Virus record (IMG/VR): IMGVR_UViG_3300036944_000597
Span: 1 to 31,731 of that record
Reading direction: 5' to 3' (one strand)
Source: a virus
Length of the DNA: 31,731 nt
In this document: piece after piece, positions 1 through 7,879 of the stretch
How positions within the stretch are numbered: the first letter of the stretch is position 1
Layout: the number at the start of each line of letters is the position of its first letter
Position numbers and translations under genes: made by a program
Notes under the pieces: model-generated
The model's input: the letters and a program-made list of their open reading frames with translations, nothing else
Told to the model about the DNA's origin: nothing
Databases searched by the model: none

Positions 1-1
1 C

Positions 2-2050
2 CAGAACGAAGGCAAGTGTACCAACTGGGCTGGTGCCAAGATACACTTCAAAGGTATTGATTGGATTATCGTAAACCCTTTCAGCCATTGTGCCACTACT
101 AAGACTGGCGGCTTCGTGCTGCGCAGGCATGTAGACAAGCATCTGTTTGGCCGTCCTTACGTTACACCTCCAATGGCGTGGGAACCTATCAGTGGCCGTA
201 GCGCACCTCATGTAGTGGAGGAGTTCTTACGTATCTTAGACTCTGCCCTCTTAGTTGCTACGGATATTGAAACCAAGCGTATGCCTATCAGTGTGCTTGG
301 ATTAGACCGTGCTGAGAAAGACTTAGGTATCAAACCTGATGGCATTGCAGCTTACATGCCCATCAACAACTCAGGTAAAGATGTACTCTGTGCGCCAGTG
401 ATTACCATGAATGGTTACTACGCTGTGTGGATTGAGAATGGTAAGCTTTGTGGGCGAGGCTATGTACTTAACATGGATACCATGGAAGATGTGTACCTCA
501 TGCGCAAGGCTAACCGTACCAAGGCGCCTAAGGTAATGCAGAATGGGGGCTACGATAGTACCTACTACCTACGGTATGGCGCGCCCTTATACAATTACAA
601 GTGGGATACCTTCCACTTCATGCACTGCTGGCATGTAGAACTCAAGCGTGACTTAGCCTTCCTTACCTCTTTCTTCATGCCCAACTATGAGTATTGGAAA
701 GATCAAATGGAAGATGACACGGAACTCTACAACGCTAAGGATGTGTACAACACTGCATGGGTTATGCTCCTCATGATACTAGAAGCGCCACAGTGGGTTA
801 AAGATAACTACCTTATTGAATTCCGTAAAGTCTTCCCTAACATTTGTATGGGCTTAGAAGGTTTAAAGATAGATGAAATTGAACGTGAACGATTGCGTGT
901 TCAGTATTCCCAAGAGCGCGATGCAGCCCTTGCTAAGCTCCAACGAATCACAGCAGCAGGCTTTAACCCCAACTCCCACGTGCAAGTTAAGAAGCTTATG
1001 GGAGCCTTATCCTACAAAAAGTGGGAGCAGTCAGACAAGCTTGCACTCGCTAAGTGGGCAGAGGAGTGTAGCCTACACACAATCGTTGTTGAATGCATCA
1101 CTGAGTCTCGCGCTAAAGGTAAAGCCCTCTCTACCTACATTAATGCTACTCCATTCTGTGGAAGATTACTCTATGAGATTAATGCCGGTGGAACCAAGAC
1201 AGGTCGTGCTGCGAGTAAGGCGTCAAACCTTTGGGTGGGCACACAAATACAGAACCAAGATGGCGATCTCAAATCAATGTACGTTGCCGATGACGGTTAT
1301 GAATTATTCAGTGCTGATAACTCCCAATCAGAGTCGCGTTGTACTGCTTACATCAGTGAAGACGCTAACCTTATTCATACCGTAGAGACTGCTAAAGACT
1401 TCCACAAACGTAACGCTAGTTTGTTCTTTGGTATTCCCGAAGATGAAATAGATAAGCCTATACGTGACCTAGCTAAGCGGGTTAACCACGGCGCTAACTA
1501 CAACATGGCAGAAGCTGTACTCATCGAGACTATGGGTAGGCGTAAGGTGCTGGAAGCTGGTAGATTGTTGAGCTTACCTCCTACTATGGGCGCCTTCTCA
1601 ATAGCTTCTACCTTACTGCAAACTTTCGCTGATACTTATCCAGACGTGAAAGGTAAATACTATGATGAAGTTATTAACGAGATTCGAACGACGGGTCTAC
1701 TGGTCACTCCTACTGGGTGGACAAGGAAGTGTCTATCTGTTCCATCCAGAGACAAAAAAGATAAATCTGCCCTTAATCAATACGTTGCTCACTTGCCGCA
1801 GTCTACGAGTGTCATGCTCATTGATGAAGCCTTGTTCGACTTCTGGCTTGAGTGGCAAATTAATAAATCCGTTGTACGCCTTAAGGCTCAGGTACACGAC
1901 GAAATACTTGCACAAGCTAAGCCTGAGCACAGGCCTGCAGCGCAGGAAGCTCTATGCAAACTAATGGCCAAACCCCTTGTAGTACGTGGCCGCACAATGA
2001 TAATCCCTAACGATGGAGGTAGCCATGGCTACAGATGGTCAGAACTCTAA
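2..2050 (+). CDS. Family A DNA polymerase with 3'-5' exonuclease domain, 5'-truncated by window edge
   Basis: This is the phage replicative DNA polymerase. The frame is open from the first bases, so the true start lies outside the window and the GTG at 116 is internal; 682 residues are visible. Exonuclease motifs are intact: DIE near visible residue 88, NGGYD (exo II) and YNAKD (exo III), so proofreading is expected. Polymerase motif A is DNSQSESR (catalytic Asp about residue 439), the O-helix is RDLAKRVNHGANYN, and motif C is VHDE (His about 632, Asp 633). The conserved template-binding stretch TGRAAS is also present. Motif A is divergent from the usual DYSQIELR, and a His (about 496) occupies the O-helix position that is normally Tyr or Phe. 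The visible N-terminus before the exonuclease domain has no fold I recognise. It is the first gene of a tightly packed + strand replication cluster; the next start lies inside its 3' end. Confidence 0.95.
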   Translation, partial: QNEGKCTNWAGAKIHFKGIDWIIVNPFSHCATTKTGGFVLRRHVDKHLFGRPYVTPPMAWEPISGRSAPHVVEEFLRILDSALLVATDIETKRMPISVLGLDRAEKDLGIKPDGIAAYMPINNSGKDVLCAPVITMNGYYAVWIENGKLCGRGYVLNMDTMEDVYLMRKANRTKAPKVMQNGGYDSTYYLRYGAPLYNYKWDTFHFMHCWHVELKRDLAFLTSFFMPNYEYWKDQMEDDTELYNAKDVYNTAWVMLLMILEAPQWVKDNYLIEFRKVFPNICMGLEGLKIDEIERERLRVQYSQERDAALAKLQRITAAGFNPNSHVQVKKLMGALSYKKWEQSDKLALAKWAEECSLHTIVVECITESRAKGKALSTYINATPFCGRLLYEINAGGTKTGRAASKASNLWVGTQIQNQDGDLKSMYVADDGYELFSADNSQSESRCTAYISEDANLIHTVETAKDFHKRNASLFFGIPEDEIDKPIRDLAKRVNHGANYNMAEAVLIETMGRRKVLEAGRLLSLPPTMGAFSIASTLLQTFADTYPDVKGKYYDEVINEIRTTGLLVTPTGWTRKCLSVPSRDKKDKSALNQYVAHLPQSTSVMLIDEALFDFWLEWQINKSVVRLKAQVHDEILAQAKPEHRPAAQEALCKLMAKPLVVRGRTMIIPNDGGSHGYRWSEL

Positions 2051-2366
2051 ACCTTATACAGTTGAAACTCTACAAGAAACAATTAAAAAGCGTGAGGCTA
2101 AGAAGGCAAGGCACAAGAATTCCAGCTTAGCTCAGCGTAAGAACTGGGCACGCTTCAGAGCAGGTGGAGCAGCAGGGTTTGCAGAAGGTGCAGTAGCCAG
2201 CGCAATCAATAGGTTACAAGCCTTACGTTCTGAGATTCCAGCTGGGATGGTGACTGGTCATGATGCTATCAGTGCGGATATACAACAGCTTATAGCTATA
2301 CATAAGCGGATACGTACCCACCGGATGACTGTGCAGGACTTGATTGATGAAGCAGAGGTAATGTAA
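2025..2366 (+). CDS. Small basic protein, unknown function
   Basis: A 113-residue protein. The ATG at 2025 is chosen over the in-frame ATG at 2013 because a GGAGG Shine-Dalgarno sequence lies at 2015-2019, correctly spaced for 2025. The start is inside the 3' end of the DNA polymerase gene, implying translational coupling. The N-terminal half is rich in Lys and Arg (KKREAKKARHKN, QRKNWARFR), followed by a Gly/Ala stretch and a C-terminal half that looks helical. Such a basic N-terminus could bind nucleic acid, but this is inference; I do not recognise the family. Its stop (TAA) overlaps the next ATG by one base. Confidence 0.75.
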   Translation: MATDGQNSKPYTVETLQETIKKREAKKARHKNSSLAQRKNWARFRAGGAAGFAEGAVASAINRLQALRSEIPAGMVTGHDAISADIQQLIAIHKRIRTHRMTVQDLIDEAEVM

Positions 2367-2917
2367 TGGCACCATTAATTGCAGCGGCTCTTAAGCTTCT
2401 ACCCTTAGTACCTTCCGTCCTCGGTATCTTTAACAAAGCTGAGGAATCTACTAAGCTTGAGATTGCAGGACAAGTAGTTAACATAGCCAAGTCAGCCTTA
2501 CAAACTATCGACGTTGTACCTAAGTCTGACATGGACTTAAGTACCCAGCTCCTGCAACATCCTTCAGCCAAGGATACCTTTAAGCATACAGCAGAATCCC
2601 GCAAAGCAGAGTGGAACAAGCTAGCATTAAAGGACATACAGCACGCTAGGGAAATCAACAGTGTTAACCACAAAACTTTAGTAGAGCAAATTGCATCTAA
2701 AGTTATGCGTGAAAATGTGTGGTTTTCTCTTGTGTTGGTAGGAATTCAGATTGGCTGCATGATAGCGTTCGGAGACAACGGAGTGTTACTTGCGCTAGTT
2801 GGTAACGTAATAGGTGTGGTGATTGGACAGTTGCTTGCAGAGCGTATGCAGATTCTAAGCTACTTGTTCGGCGCCTCAATCATAAAGGACAAACCAGAAG
2901 ATGGCAAAGGTTCCTGA
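2366..2917 (+). CDS. Membrane protein, candidate holin (three-hydrophobic-segment type)
   Basis: A 183-residue protein with a hydrophobic or amphipathic N-terminal segment (about residues 3-21), a polar central region of about 95 residues, and two adjacent hydrophobic segments near the C-terminus (about 119-135 and 139-157). The tail YLFGAS then a charged stretch resembles the FGSS-like end seen in many phage membrane proteins. This layout is like the three-segment holins known from gene-transfer agents and some phages, so release of endolysin through the inner membrane is a reasonable guess. The gene sits in the replication cluster, far from the endolysin at 17745-18122 and on the other strand, which weakens the call. 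It starts at the overlapping TAATG with the preceding gene and overlaps the next gene by 17 nt. Confidence 0.6.
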   Translation: MAPLIAAALKLLPLVPSVLGIFNKAEESTKLEIAGQVVNIAKSALQTIDVVPKSDMDLSTQLLQHPSAKDTFKHTAESRKAEWNKLALKDIQHAREINSVNHKTLVEQIASKVMRENVWFSLVLVGIQIGCMIAFGDNGVLLALVGNVIGVVIGQLLAERMQILSYLFGASIIKDKPEDGKGS

Positions 2918-4160
2918 CTTCATACAGTTGTACACTGAGGTAGTAACACCTTGTACGGAAAGCCCTATCGTATACCACGACTGGGCAATCCTCACAGCTT
3001 TAGGGTCGTTGCTATCTCGTAACGTATGGCTGGAGTTTGGGGTGGAGAATATCTACCCTAACTTGTATACTATCCTTATAGGCCCGGCAGCTGGCCGTAA
3101 GTCTAGTGCAATTAACTTTGCGCGTAAGACTGTAGAGCTTGCAGGCTTCAAATCCTTTGCTAAGGAAAAGAGTTCCAAAGAAAAGTTCCTTGCTGATATG
3201 GAGAAGGGCTTCGGAGTTAAGCGCAGTTACGAGCCACTAGCTACTGACATTGAGGAACTCATGGAGGTAGAGTTTGCAGAAGAAGCTGTGTTAGCTGGGC
3301 CTGCAAGCAACGTGCTTATAACTGCAGGTGAGTTACTAGACTTCTTAGGTGCTGGGGACTTACCATTCATTACACTGCTTACTAACTTGTGGGACAACCT
3401 GCCTAAGTATGAGCAGCCTAAGTTAACTGGTAAAGATGTACTAGTAGTTAAGCCTACTGTTGGTATGTTAGGTGGTGCTACTAGCACATCATTCTCCAGT
3501 ATATTCCCGCCGGAAATCATCGGCAGTGGTATGTTAAGTCGTACCCTAATAGTGAAAGCAGACGGTAGGCGGCAAAGCTTAACCCTACCACCTGCACCAG
3601 ACTCTACTCTGTACGGTCAGCTTGTGGATTTGATTGTTGAGATGCGTAAGCTTAGTGGGCCAATCTCTTATACGCCTGAAGCTTACAAGCTTATTGATGA
3701 AATATACAAGACAGAGCATCCGCTTATGGACACACGCTTTGATACCTTCGTAGGTCGTAGGCATGTACAACTGCACAAGCTATGTTTAATCCTGACAGCC
3801 ACCGCGTTGGAAGATAAGATACAGCCTGAGACAGTAGTGTATGCCAACACTATCCTGCACGAAGTTGAGCTTAACATGCAGAATGCCTTAGGGGATTTTG
3901 GCTTGAGTGAGCTTAATGCCAAAGGTAACACTATCATAAGCATGCTCAATGCTAAGCCTTGTATGGCAGCCACGTTGTGGAAAGCATTAGCTGGGGATTT
4001 TAAAGATAAGAATGAATTCACAGCAGTACTCCACAAACTTAAGAGTGCTGGCCGTATCAACGCAGCAGCAAACAATTACTTGTACGTAGAACCTGCGAAG
4101 CCTTCAGTTAACTTCCCACACTACGTACCAAGCTTACTGAATTACAGAGGTGTAAAGTGA
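2901..4160 (+). CDS. DUF3987-type P-loop ATPase, putative replication helicase/primase-associated protein
   Basis: A 419-residue protein resembling the DUF3987 family of phage and plasmid replication proteins. The N-terminus (FIQLYTEVVTPCTESPIVYHDWAILTALGSLL) and the phosphate-binding loop GPAAGRKS at residues 61-68 are typical of that family, in which an Arg precedes the P-loop Lys. A hydrophobic strand ending in VLITAGELLDFLG could carry the second ATPase motif. The C-terminal part looks like a small winged-helix region (AKPCMAATLWKAL...VLHKLKSAGRINAAANNYLYV). Expected role: ATP-dependent unwinding or loading at the replication fork beside the polymerase two genes upstream. The ATG at 2901 lies within the 3' end of the preceding gene. 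The exact enzymatic activity is inferred from family and neighbourhood only. Confidence 0.7.
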   Translation: MAKVPDFIQLYTEVVTPCTESPIVYHDWAILTALGSLLSRNVWLEFGVENIYPNLYTILIGPAAGRKSSAINFARKTVELAGFKSFAKEKSSKEKFLADMEKGFGVKRSYEPLATDIEELMEVEFAEEAVLAGPASNVLITAGELLDFLGAGDLPFITLLTNLWDNLPKYEQPKLTGKDVLVVKPTVGMLGGATSTSFSSIFPPEIIGSGMLSRTLIVKADGRRQSLTLPPAPDSTLYGQLVDLIVEMRKLSGPISYTPEAYKLIDEIYKTEHPLMDTRFDTFVGRRHVQLHKLCLILTATALEDKIQPETVVYANTILHEVELNMQNALGDFGLSELNAKGNTIISMLNAKPCMAATLWKALAGDFKDKNEFTAVLHKLKSAGRINAAANNYLYVEPAKPSVNFPHYVPSLLNYRGVK

Positions 4161-4504
4161 ACAACGAACATTCGGATTTATTCCAAAACATATTGGAGAC
4201 TTTGCACAGCTGTGATAACTACACTGCATTAGTCTTCAAGTCTGGAGGCTTCCAAGCAAGAAAAGCTTTCACAGACTGGCAAGCAACTGTAATGGCTCAA
4301 GTGCTGCAGACGCAACTGGTACATGAAACTTACATCAATCAACTACTTAAGGAGGTAGAAATTGGGCGCAGCAAGCAAGCAGAAGAAACGTCGGCAGGAA
4401 CGCAAGCAAGTACGAAAGGAACTACTCAACCCCCAGAAACCCCAGTCAGTGCATCAACAGTAAGCACACTGGATAAGATTAAACAAGCTAAGAAGAAGGA
4501 ATAA
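4157..4504 (+). CDS. Small hypothetical protein with polar low-complexity tail
   Basis: A 115-residue protein starting at a GTG that overlaps the upstream stop as GTGA. An AGAGG Shine-Dalgarno sequence ends at 4150, six bases before the GTG. The first ~70 residues look globular and helical (LFQNILETLHSCDNYTALVF, WQATVMAQVLQTQLVHETYINQLLKEVEIG). The remainder is rich in Thr, Ser, Gln and Pro and ends in the basic IKQAKKKE, as in a flexible linker or tail. I do not recognise the family. Overlap with the DUF3987 gene suggests co-translation and a role linked to replication. Confidence 0.7.
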   Translation: MNNEHSDLFQNILETLHSCDNYTALVFKSGGFQARKAFTDWQATVMAQVLQTQLVHETYINQLLKEVEIGRSKQAEETSAGTQASTKGTTQPPETPVSASTVSTLDKIKQAKKKE

Positions 4505-4508
4505 AGTA

Positions 4509-4847
4509 ATGGCTAAAGTAAACACCTCAGCAACTCCAGCACCTGAAGCTGTAGGTAACTCAGGGGTAACAGATACCAGCGCAGTGCTAGCCCAACGCGG
4601 CAATGTACATGGTAAGTTCGGTGACAATGCTACCTTCCATGAGTATGCGCTATCAGGTATGCAAGCTCACCGCGATGGTGAAGGTTGGAAGAATCTAAGC
4701 GCACGTCAGAAGTTAGCTTTAGATGTTATCCAACAGAAGATAGCTCGTATCCTAAGTGGCGATGCTAACTTTGTAGACCACTGGGTAGACATTGAAGGTT
4801 ATGCTAAGCTAGTGCGTATTAACTTAGAAACAGGAGAAGACCGTTGA
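4509..4847 (+). CDS. DUF6378-type phage protein
   Basis: A 112-residue protein. After a Thr/Ala/Pro-rich N-terminal ~25 residues it has the pattern of DUF6378: VLAQRGNVHGKFGDNATFHEYALSGMQ, then KLALDVIQQKIARILSGD and DHWVDIEGYAKL. The family is common in phages, and its biochemical function is not known to me. The conserved HGKFGD and DHW.D.EGYA blocks suggest a small helical fold, possibly related to nucleotide-binding all-alpha proteins, but that is speculation. An AAGGA sequence upstream serves as the ribosome site. It is the second-last gene of the + strand cluster; the next small ORF starts within its stop codon. Confidence 0.75.
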   Translation: MAKVNTSATPAPEAVGNSGVTDTSAVLAQRGNVHGKFGDNATFHEYALSGMQAHRDGEGWKNLSARQKLALDVIQQKIARILSGDANFVDHWVDIEGYAKLVRINLETGEDR

Positions 4848-4969
4848 AACTTAAATTACTAGACCGCTGTATGCAGCAAGCTATGTATGAACACAATTGG
4901 CATGTAGGCGTACAAAGACATTTTGAAGTGTGCCAATATTATGGGTTAACAAATCCATTAGGCTACTAA
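4844..4969 (+). CDS. 41-residue ORF with TTG start, last gene of the + strand cluster
   Basis: A short reading frame starting at a TTG that overlaps the preceding stop as TTGA. An AGGAG Shine-Dalgarno sequence at 4832-4836 gives seven bases of spacing. The product reads MKLKLLDRCMQQAMYEHN at the N-terminus and ends YYGLTNPLGY, with a high content of His, Gln, Cys and Tyr. The TAA stop is directly followed by the shared terminator. The overlapped start, ribosome site and exact fit up to the terminator argue for a real gene, but its length gives little statistical support. No family recognised. Confidence 0.55.
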   Translation: MKLKLLDRCMQQAMYEHNWHVGVQRHFEVCQYYGLTNPLGY

Positions 4970-4971
4970 AT

Positions 4972-5014
4972 AAAAAACCCCGCTACCTAATTGCTAGGTG
5001 CGGGGTTTATTTTT
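4972..5014. terminator. Bidirectional intrinsic terminator between convergent modules
   Basis: A long hairpin with arms AAACCCCGC + ACCTA and TAGGT + GCGGGGTTT, one bulged T and an ATTGC loop. It is followed by a T-rich tract on the + strand (5006-5014) and preceded by AAAAAA at 4972-4977, which gives a U-run for - strand transcripts. It lies in the 43-nt gap between the last + strand stop (4969) and the last - strand stop (5013), so it ends both modules. Confidence 0.93.
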
Positions 5015-6203
5015 ATCCAGTAGTTGTAAGAGTTACAGTACCAGTTCCGTATGATACATCGTTAATAAATCCTTCATACTGAAAGGTAGTAGAAGGGCCA
5101 GTGTAAGTAAAGCTGCTATTGGCATTCATAGTTAGCGTCCCGACAGTAGGCGGTACAGTAATAACTGCACGCATCAAGTCATTCGGCTGCGCACCTATCA
5201 ATGCAATATCCTTATACAGTAAAGCAGGGCCATCAGTTCCAGTACTTGGGATATCCTTAGCAGGAGTCCCAGTAGCAGGAGGCGGTGGGGCAGCTGCAAT
5301 GGTTATAGTAAAGGTGTTGGTAGTGGCCTGATTACTTCCTGTATCTGTAGCCCTTACTTGTTTACTTAACACAGCAGCTGCAGTTGGCGTACCACTGATA
5401 GTACTACCAGAAAACGACAGCCCTGTACCTGTAAGCGCATCCCCTAATTGGGAGTAAGTAAATGGAGTTAAGCTTCCGCTAAAGTAACTTGCTACGTTAA
5501 GGCTGAATGGTGTACCTACAGTTGCAGATTGGTTAGGTACTGTACCTGTAAAAGCTACTGGGACATCTACAGGAGGTGGAGGATCTTCACCTCCAGTACC
5601 TGCAATAATTAAATTAGCAATAGCCCGGCTAGTATTGTTTGCTTGTGTGATAGTTCTTACTGGACTTGAGCCTACAGAAACTGCGGAATCTGCTGCATTT
5701 AAGCTAACAAAAGTTGCAGAGTCGATTCGCGAAGTCGTCCCAGCAGCAGATGCCACACTTACATTCTGCTGCTCCAAATTGCAAGCTATCACAAGTTCTA
5801 AGCTATTGGCCACTGAAACAGCCAGAGACGTTGTTGTGTTAGGATTGGTGCCAGTTACAAGTTTTATTGCGCTGGCAGTTATAGGTGTTTGAGCTACATC
5901 ACGATAGCACAAAGTCCGCAGCTTTGGGTATGTAGTAGGACAAGCTACTGGGTATGTTGTACCTCCAGTGTGAATGCCAGCAGCTACTATTAAACTGTCA
6001 CGGAAAAGATTGGCAGGGTTACGTACTATAACTGACCATCCATCTGGCAGCACTATATCACTGACGGCATTTTGGGGTGGAATTATCAACGCTATTAATA
6101 AATCTCCTACCTGCGCCCCTGCAGGCACTGGAACATTAGTAGGAGTGTTTGACTGTGCTATATTGGTTTGAGTTGTTGCTGCTATAAATACAGGAAGTCC
6201 CAT
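5013..6203 (-). CDS. Tail appendage protein with Ig-like domain
   Basis: A 396-residue protein at the end of the late operon. The first ~200 residues look beta-rich and may be a small jelly-roll-like domain (VGDLLIALIIPP..., GWSVIVRNPANLFRDSLIVAAGIHTGGTTYP). A proline hinge (PPPPVDVPVAF) then leads into an Ig-like domain with the signature NQSATVGTPFSLNVASYF...GLSFSGSTISGTPTAAAV, typical of He_PIG-type putative Ig domains. A second proline hinge (AAPPPP) leads to a C-terminal beta-rich domain. Ig-like domains on phage virions often give weak attachment to cell-surface glycans. The start overlaps the upstream stop as TAATG, with GAGG upstream, so it is probably co-translated with the propeller-like protein and may be part of the same receptor-binding apparatus. 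Confidence 0.75.
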   Translation of the reverse strand: MGLPVFIAATTQTNIAQSNTPTNVPVPAGAQVGDLLIALIIPPQNAVSDIVLPDGWSVIVRNPANLFRDSLIVAAGIHTGGTTYPVACPTTYPKLRTLCYRDVAQTPITASAIKLVTGTNPNTTTSLAVSVANSLELVIACNLEQQNVSVASAAGTTSRIDSATFVSLNAADSAVSVGSSPVRTITQANNTSRAIANLIIAGTGGEDPPPPVDVPVAFTGTVPNQSATVGTPFSLNVASYFSGSLTPFTYSQLGDALTGTGLSFSGSTISGTPTAAAVLSKQVRATDTGSNQATTNTFTITIAAAPPPPATGTPAKDIPSTGTDGPALLYKDIALIGAQPNDLMRAVITVPPTVGTLTMNANSSFTYTGPSTTFQYEGFINDVSYGTGTVTLTTTG

Positions 6204-7558
6204 TATTTAGTCCTCATAAAGTACATTTGCTGGGTGACGCCGTTATGTAGTAACACGCCGCCTAATCTTGCTGAGTACTGGAGCTTGCTATACGTTCCAG
6301 TACTGGCTCTAGCTGTTGGCATTGCACCGGTTCCTGTAATAACGCTAACAGTCCATGGCTGAGATAAGTCTGCTGGATTGCTAGGTGTTAACGCTGCAAA
6401 CTTATTAGTATCAACTGCATTATCCCACAGCAACAACTTATCACCTATCCAGGCTGCCCCTACTGCCCCACCTAAGAATGATGGGAAGTTTTCACATGCG
6501 GGGTAAGTAATAGCATTAGTTGCGGGGTTTATAATTGCTAAACCTCGCTTAGCTAAATAGTCTGTAGTTACTTGAGCGCAGGCAAATATGATTCTAGCAG
6601 GCTCAGGCGCGTAAACAGCTGTGCTATATGAGCCAAATATGTTCGCCCAATAACCTAAGTTAGTAAAGGTCTTGGTGTTTAAATCGACTACTACAGGGCG
6701 GATTGTACCTTGACCGCTAATAAACATTTTATTACTTACAGGGTCTATAGCAGCACCACCATACCCTGTGTTGTTTGTACCGTCTGTACTATAGTCACAG
6801 ACTAAAGTAGCTTCACCAGTTATAGGGTCTACTTCGTAAACCTTCCTTATTAAGCCAACGTCAGGAAAGGAAGCAACTAGCGCGGCAACATATAACTTAC
6901 CATTATGCGCAAAGTTATAACTGTATGCGTGCGTAGAGCGTAACCGTCCGTCCGAATACAACCCAGTGGCGCTTTGACCATCATTAAGATTAATCACATT
7001 GCCGATAGCCCCAGATGGTTTCCTAGCCATCTTCCATTGTATAGTGTTTGCAAATACATCAACCATAAACGGTGGGTTACCTGCATAGTCTTGGTGCCCA
7101 CCTTGTAGAATGTACCACCATTTACCAGTAGTATCATCATACGCAGCGCCCCCATAACCATTTACAACAGCAGCAAAGCCAGTACTGCCCCGCCAAGGCG
7201 ATGCGTTAGGGTGATTTGGGTTGGTTAAGGGGTCATTTTCAGGGTCTATACTGGACAGTGGCCCAACGTGTGGTATAGCTACTATCTCATACAAACCTAA
7301 CCCTTGCTGCCAAGTAGGTAGCCCCCCAACTGGTGGAGCGCTTATACCAGCGTAAATACTATTGCCACTTGTAGCATACCCCACATCAAACAAGTTACCT
7401 ACTGGGGCTGCCATGCCTGCATACACTGCATTACTTGCTGTATTGTAATAAGCGTCAAAGGGGTTGATAGGTATCCCCCCTCCCCCGCCTGTGGAAGCTT
7501 CCCCCCTCAGGCTTCTTGTTAGCCCACGTTTAAGTGGGACTTTAAGATTGAATTTCAT
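6203..7558 (-). CDS. Putative receptor-binding/tail spike protein with beta-propeller-like body
   Basis: A 451-residue protein. It begins with a basic segment (MKFNLKVPLKRGLTRSLRG), a glycine linker (TGGGGG), then two short repeats of the form N..YAG..AP..G (SNAVYAGMAAPVG and GNSIYAGISAPPVG). The body has repeating blocks typical of beta-propellers: YDDTTGKWWYILQGG, GKLYVAALVASF, KVYEVDPITGEATLV, GGAAIDPVSNKMFISG, VVDLNTKTFTNLG, GLAIINPATNAITYP and GDKLLLWDN. Propeller bodies are common in exported or surface-binding proteins, so host-receptor binding or glycan recognition fits the position at the end of the tail-fibre block. No catalytic motif recognised. The Shine-Dalgarno sequence GGAG lies six bases before the ATG. 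Confidence 0.6.
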   Translation of the reverse strand: MKFNLKVPLKRGLTRSLRGEASTGGGGGIPINPFDAYYNTASNAVYAGMAAPVGNLFDVGYATSGNSIYAGISAPPVGGLPTWQQGLGLYEIVAIPHVGPLSSIDPENDPLTNPNHPNASPWRGSTGFAAVVNGYGGAAYDDTTGKWWYILQGGHQDYAGNPPFMVDVFANTIQWKMARKPSGAIGNVINLNDGQSATGLYSDGRLRSTHAYSYNFAHNGKLYVAALVASFPDVGLIRKVYEVDPITGEATLVCDYSTDGTNNTGYGGAAIDPVSNKMFISGQGTIRPVVVDLNTKTFTNLGYWANIFGSYSTAVYAPEPARIIFACAQVTTDYLAKRGLAIINPATNAITYPACENFPSFLGGAVGAAWIGDKLLLWDNAVDTNKFAALTPSNPADLSQPWTVSVITGTGAMPTARASTGTYSKLQYSARLGGVLLHNGVTQQMYFMRTK

Positions 7559-7566
7559 GCTAGCTC

Positions 7567-7821
7567 CTACAGTACTGGGATAATTACAGTAGCACCACCA
7601 CTAGGTGTAAAGCGAACATCTACCGGAACATCGTCAGGACATTCAAAGTGGAACATATCGGACGCGTTTATAATACTATACCCATCCCAAATGCCGGAGT
7701 TTACTTCACGCTGAATTTCAATAAGCACCTGACCTGAGGGAACACGGCAGCTTACAAACACACGCTGACCTGAATAATCTCTGCCACGTAACACTAAAGG
7801 AGTTGAATTGCTAGAAGCCAT
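7567..7821 (-). CDS. Small beta-rich protein, probable tail-appendage component
   Basis: An 84-residue protein between the fibre and the propeller-like gene. It is rich in beta-forming residues (LVLRGRDYSGQRVFVSCRVPSGQVLIEIQREV, VPVDVRFTPSGGATVIIPVL) and has no signal peptide or membrane segment. A GAGGT sequence lies upstream of the ATG. It could be a small attachment or chaperone domain for the fibres; this is inferred only from position and composition. Family not recognised. Confidence 0.65.
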   Translation of the reverse strand: MASSNSTPLVLRGRDYSGQRVFVSCRVPSGQVLIEIQREVNSGIWDGYSIINASDMFHFECPDDVPVDVRFTPSGGATVIIPVL

Positions 7822-7879
7822 AATGTAATACCTCGTTGTTGAATTAATTAGATTGTAAAGTTAGTAGTTGCGCAGAGTT

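Noticed and set aside
873-1385. + strand 170-residue frame inside the polymerase gene
   Set aside because: Alternate-frame shadow; the polymerase motifs are in the other frame and there is no ribosome site.
3683-4075. - strand 130-residue frame inside the DUF3987 gene
   Set aside because: Antisense shadow of a gene with clear motifs, low-complexity Ser/Leu content.
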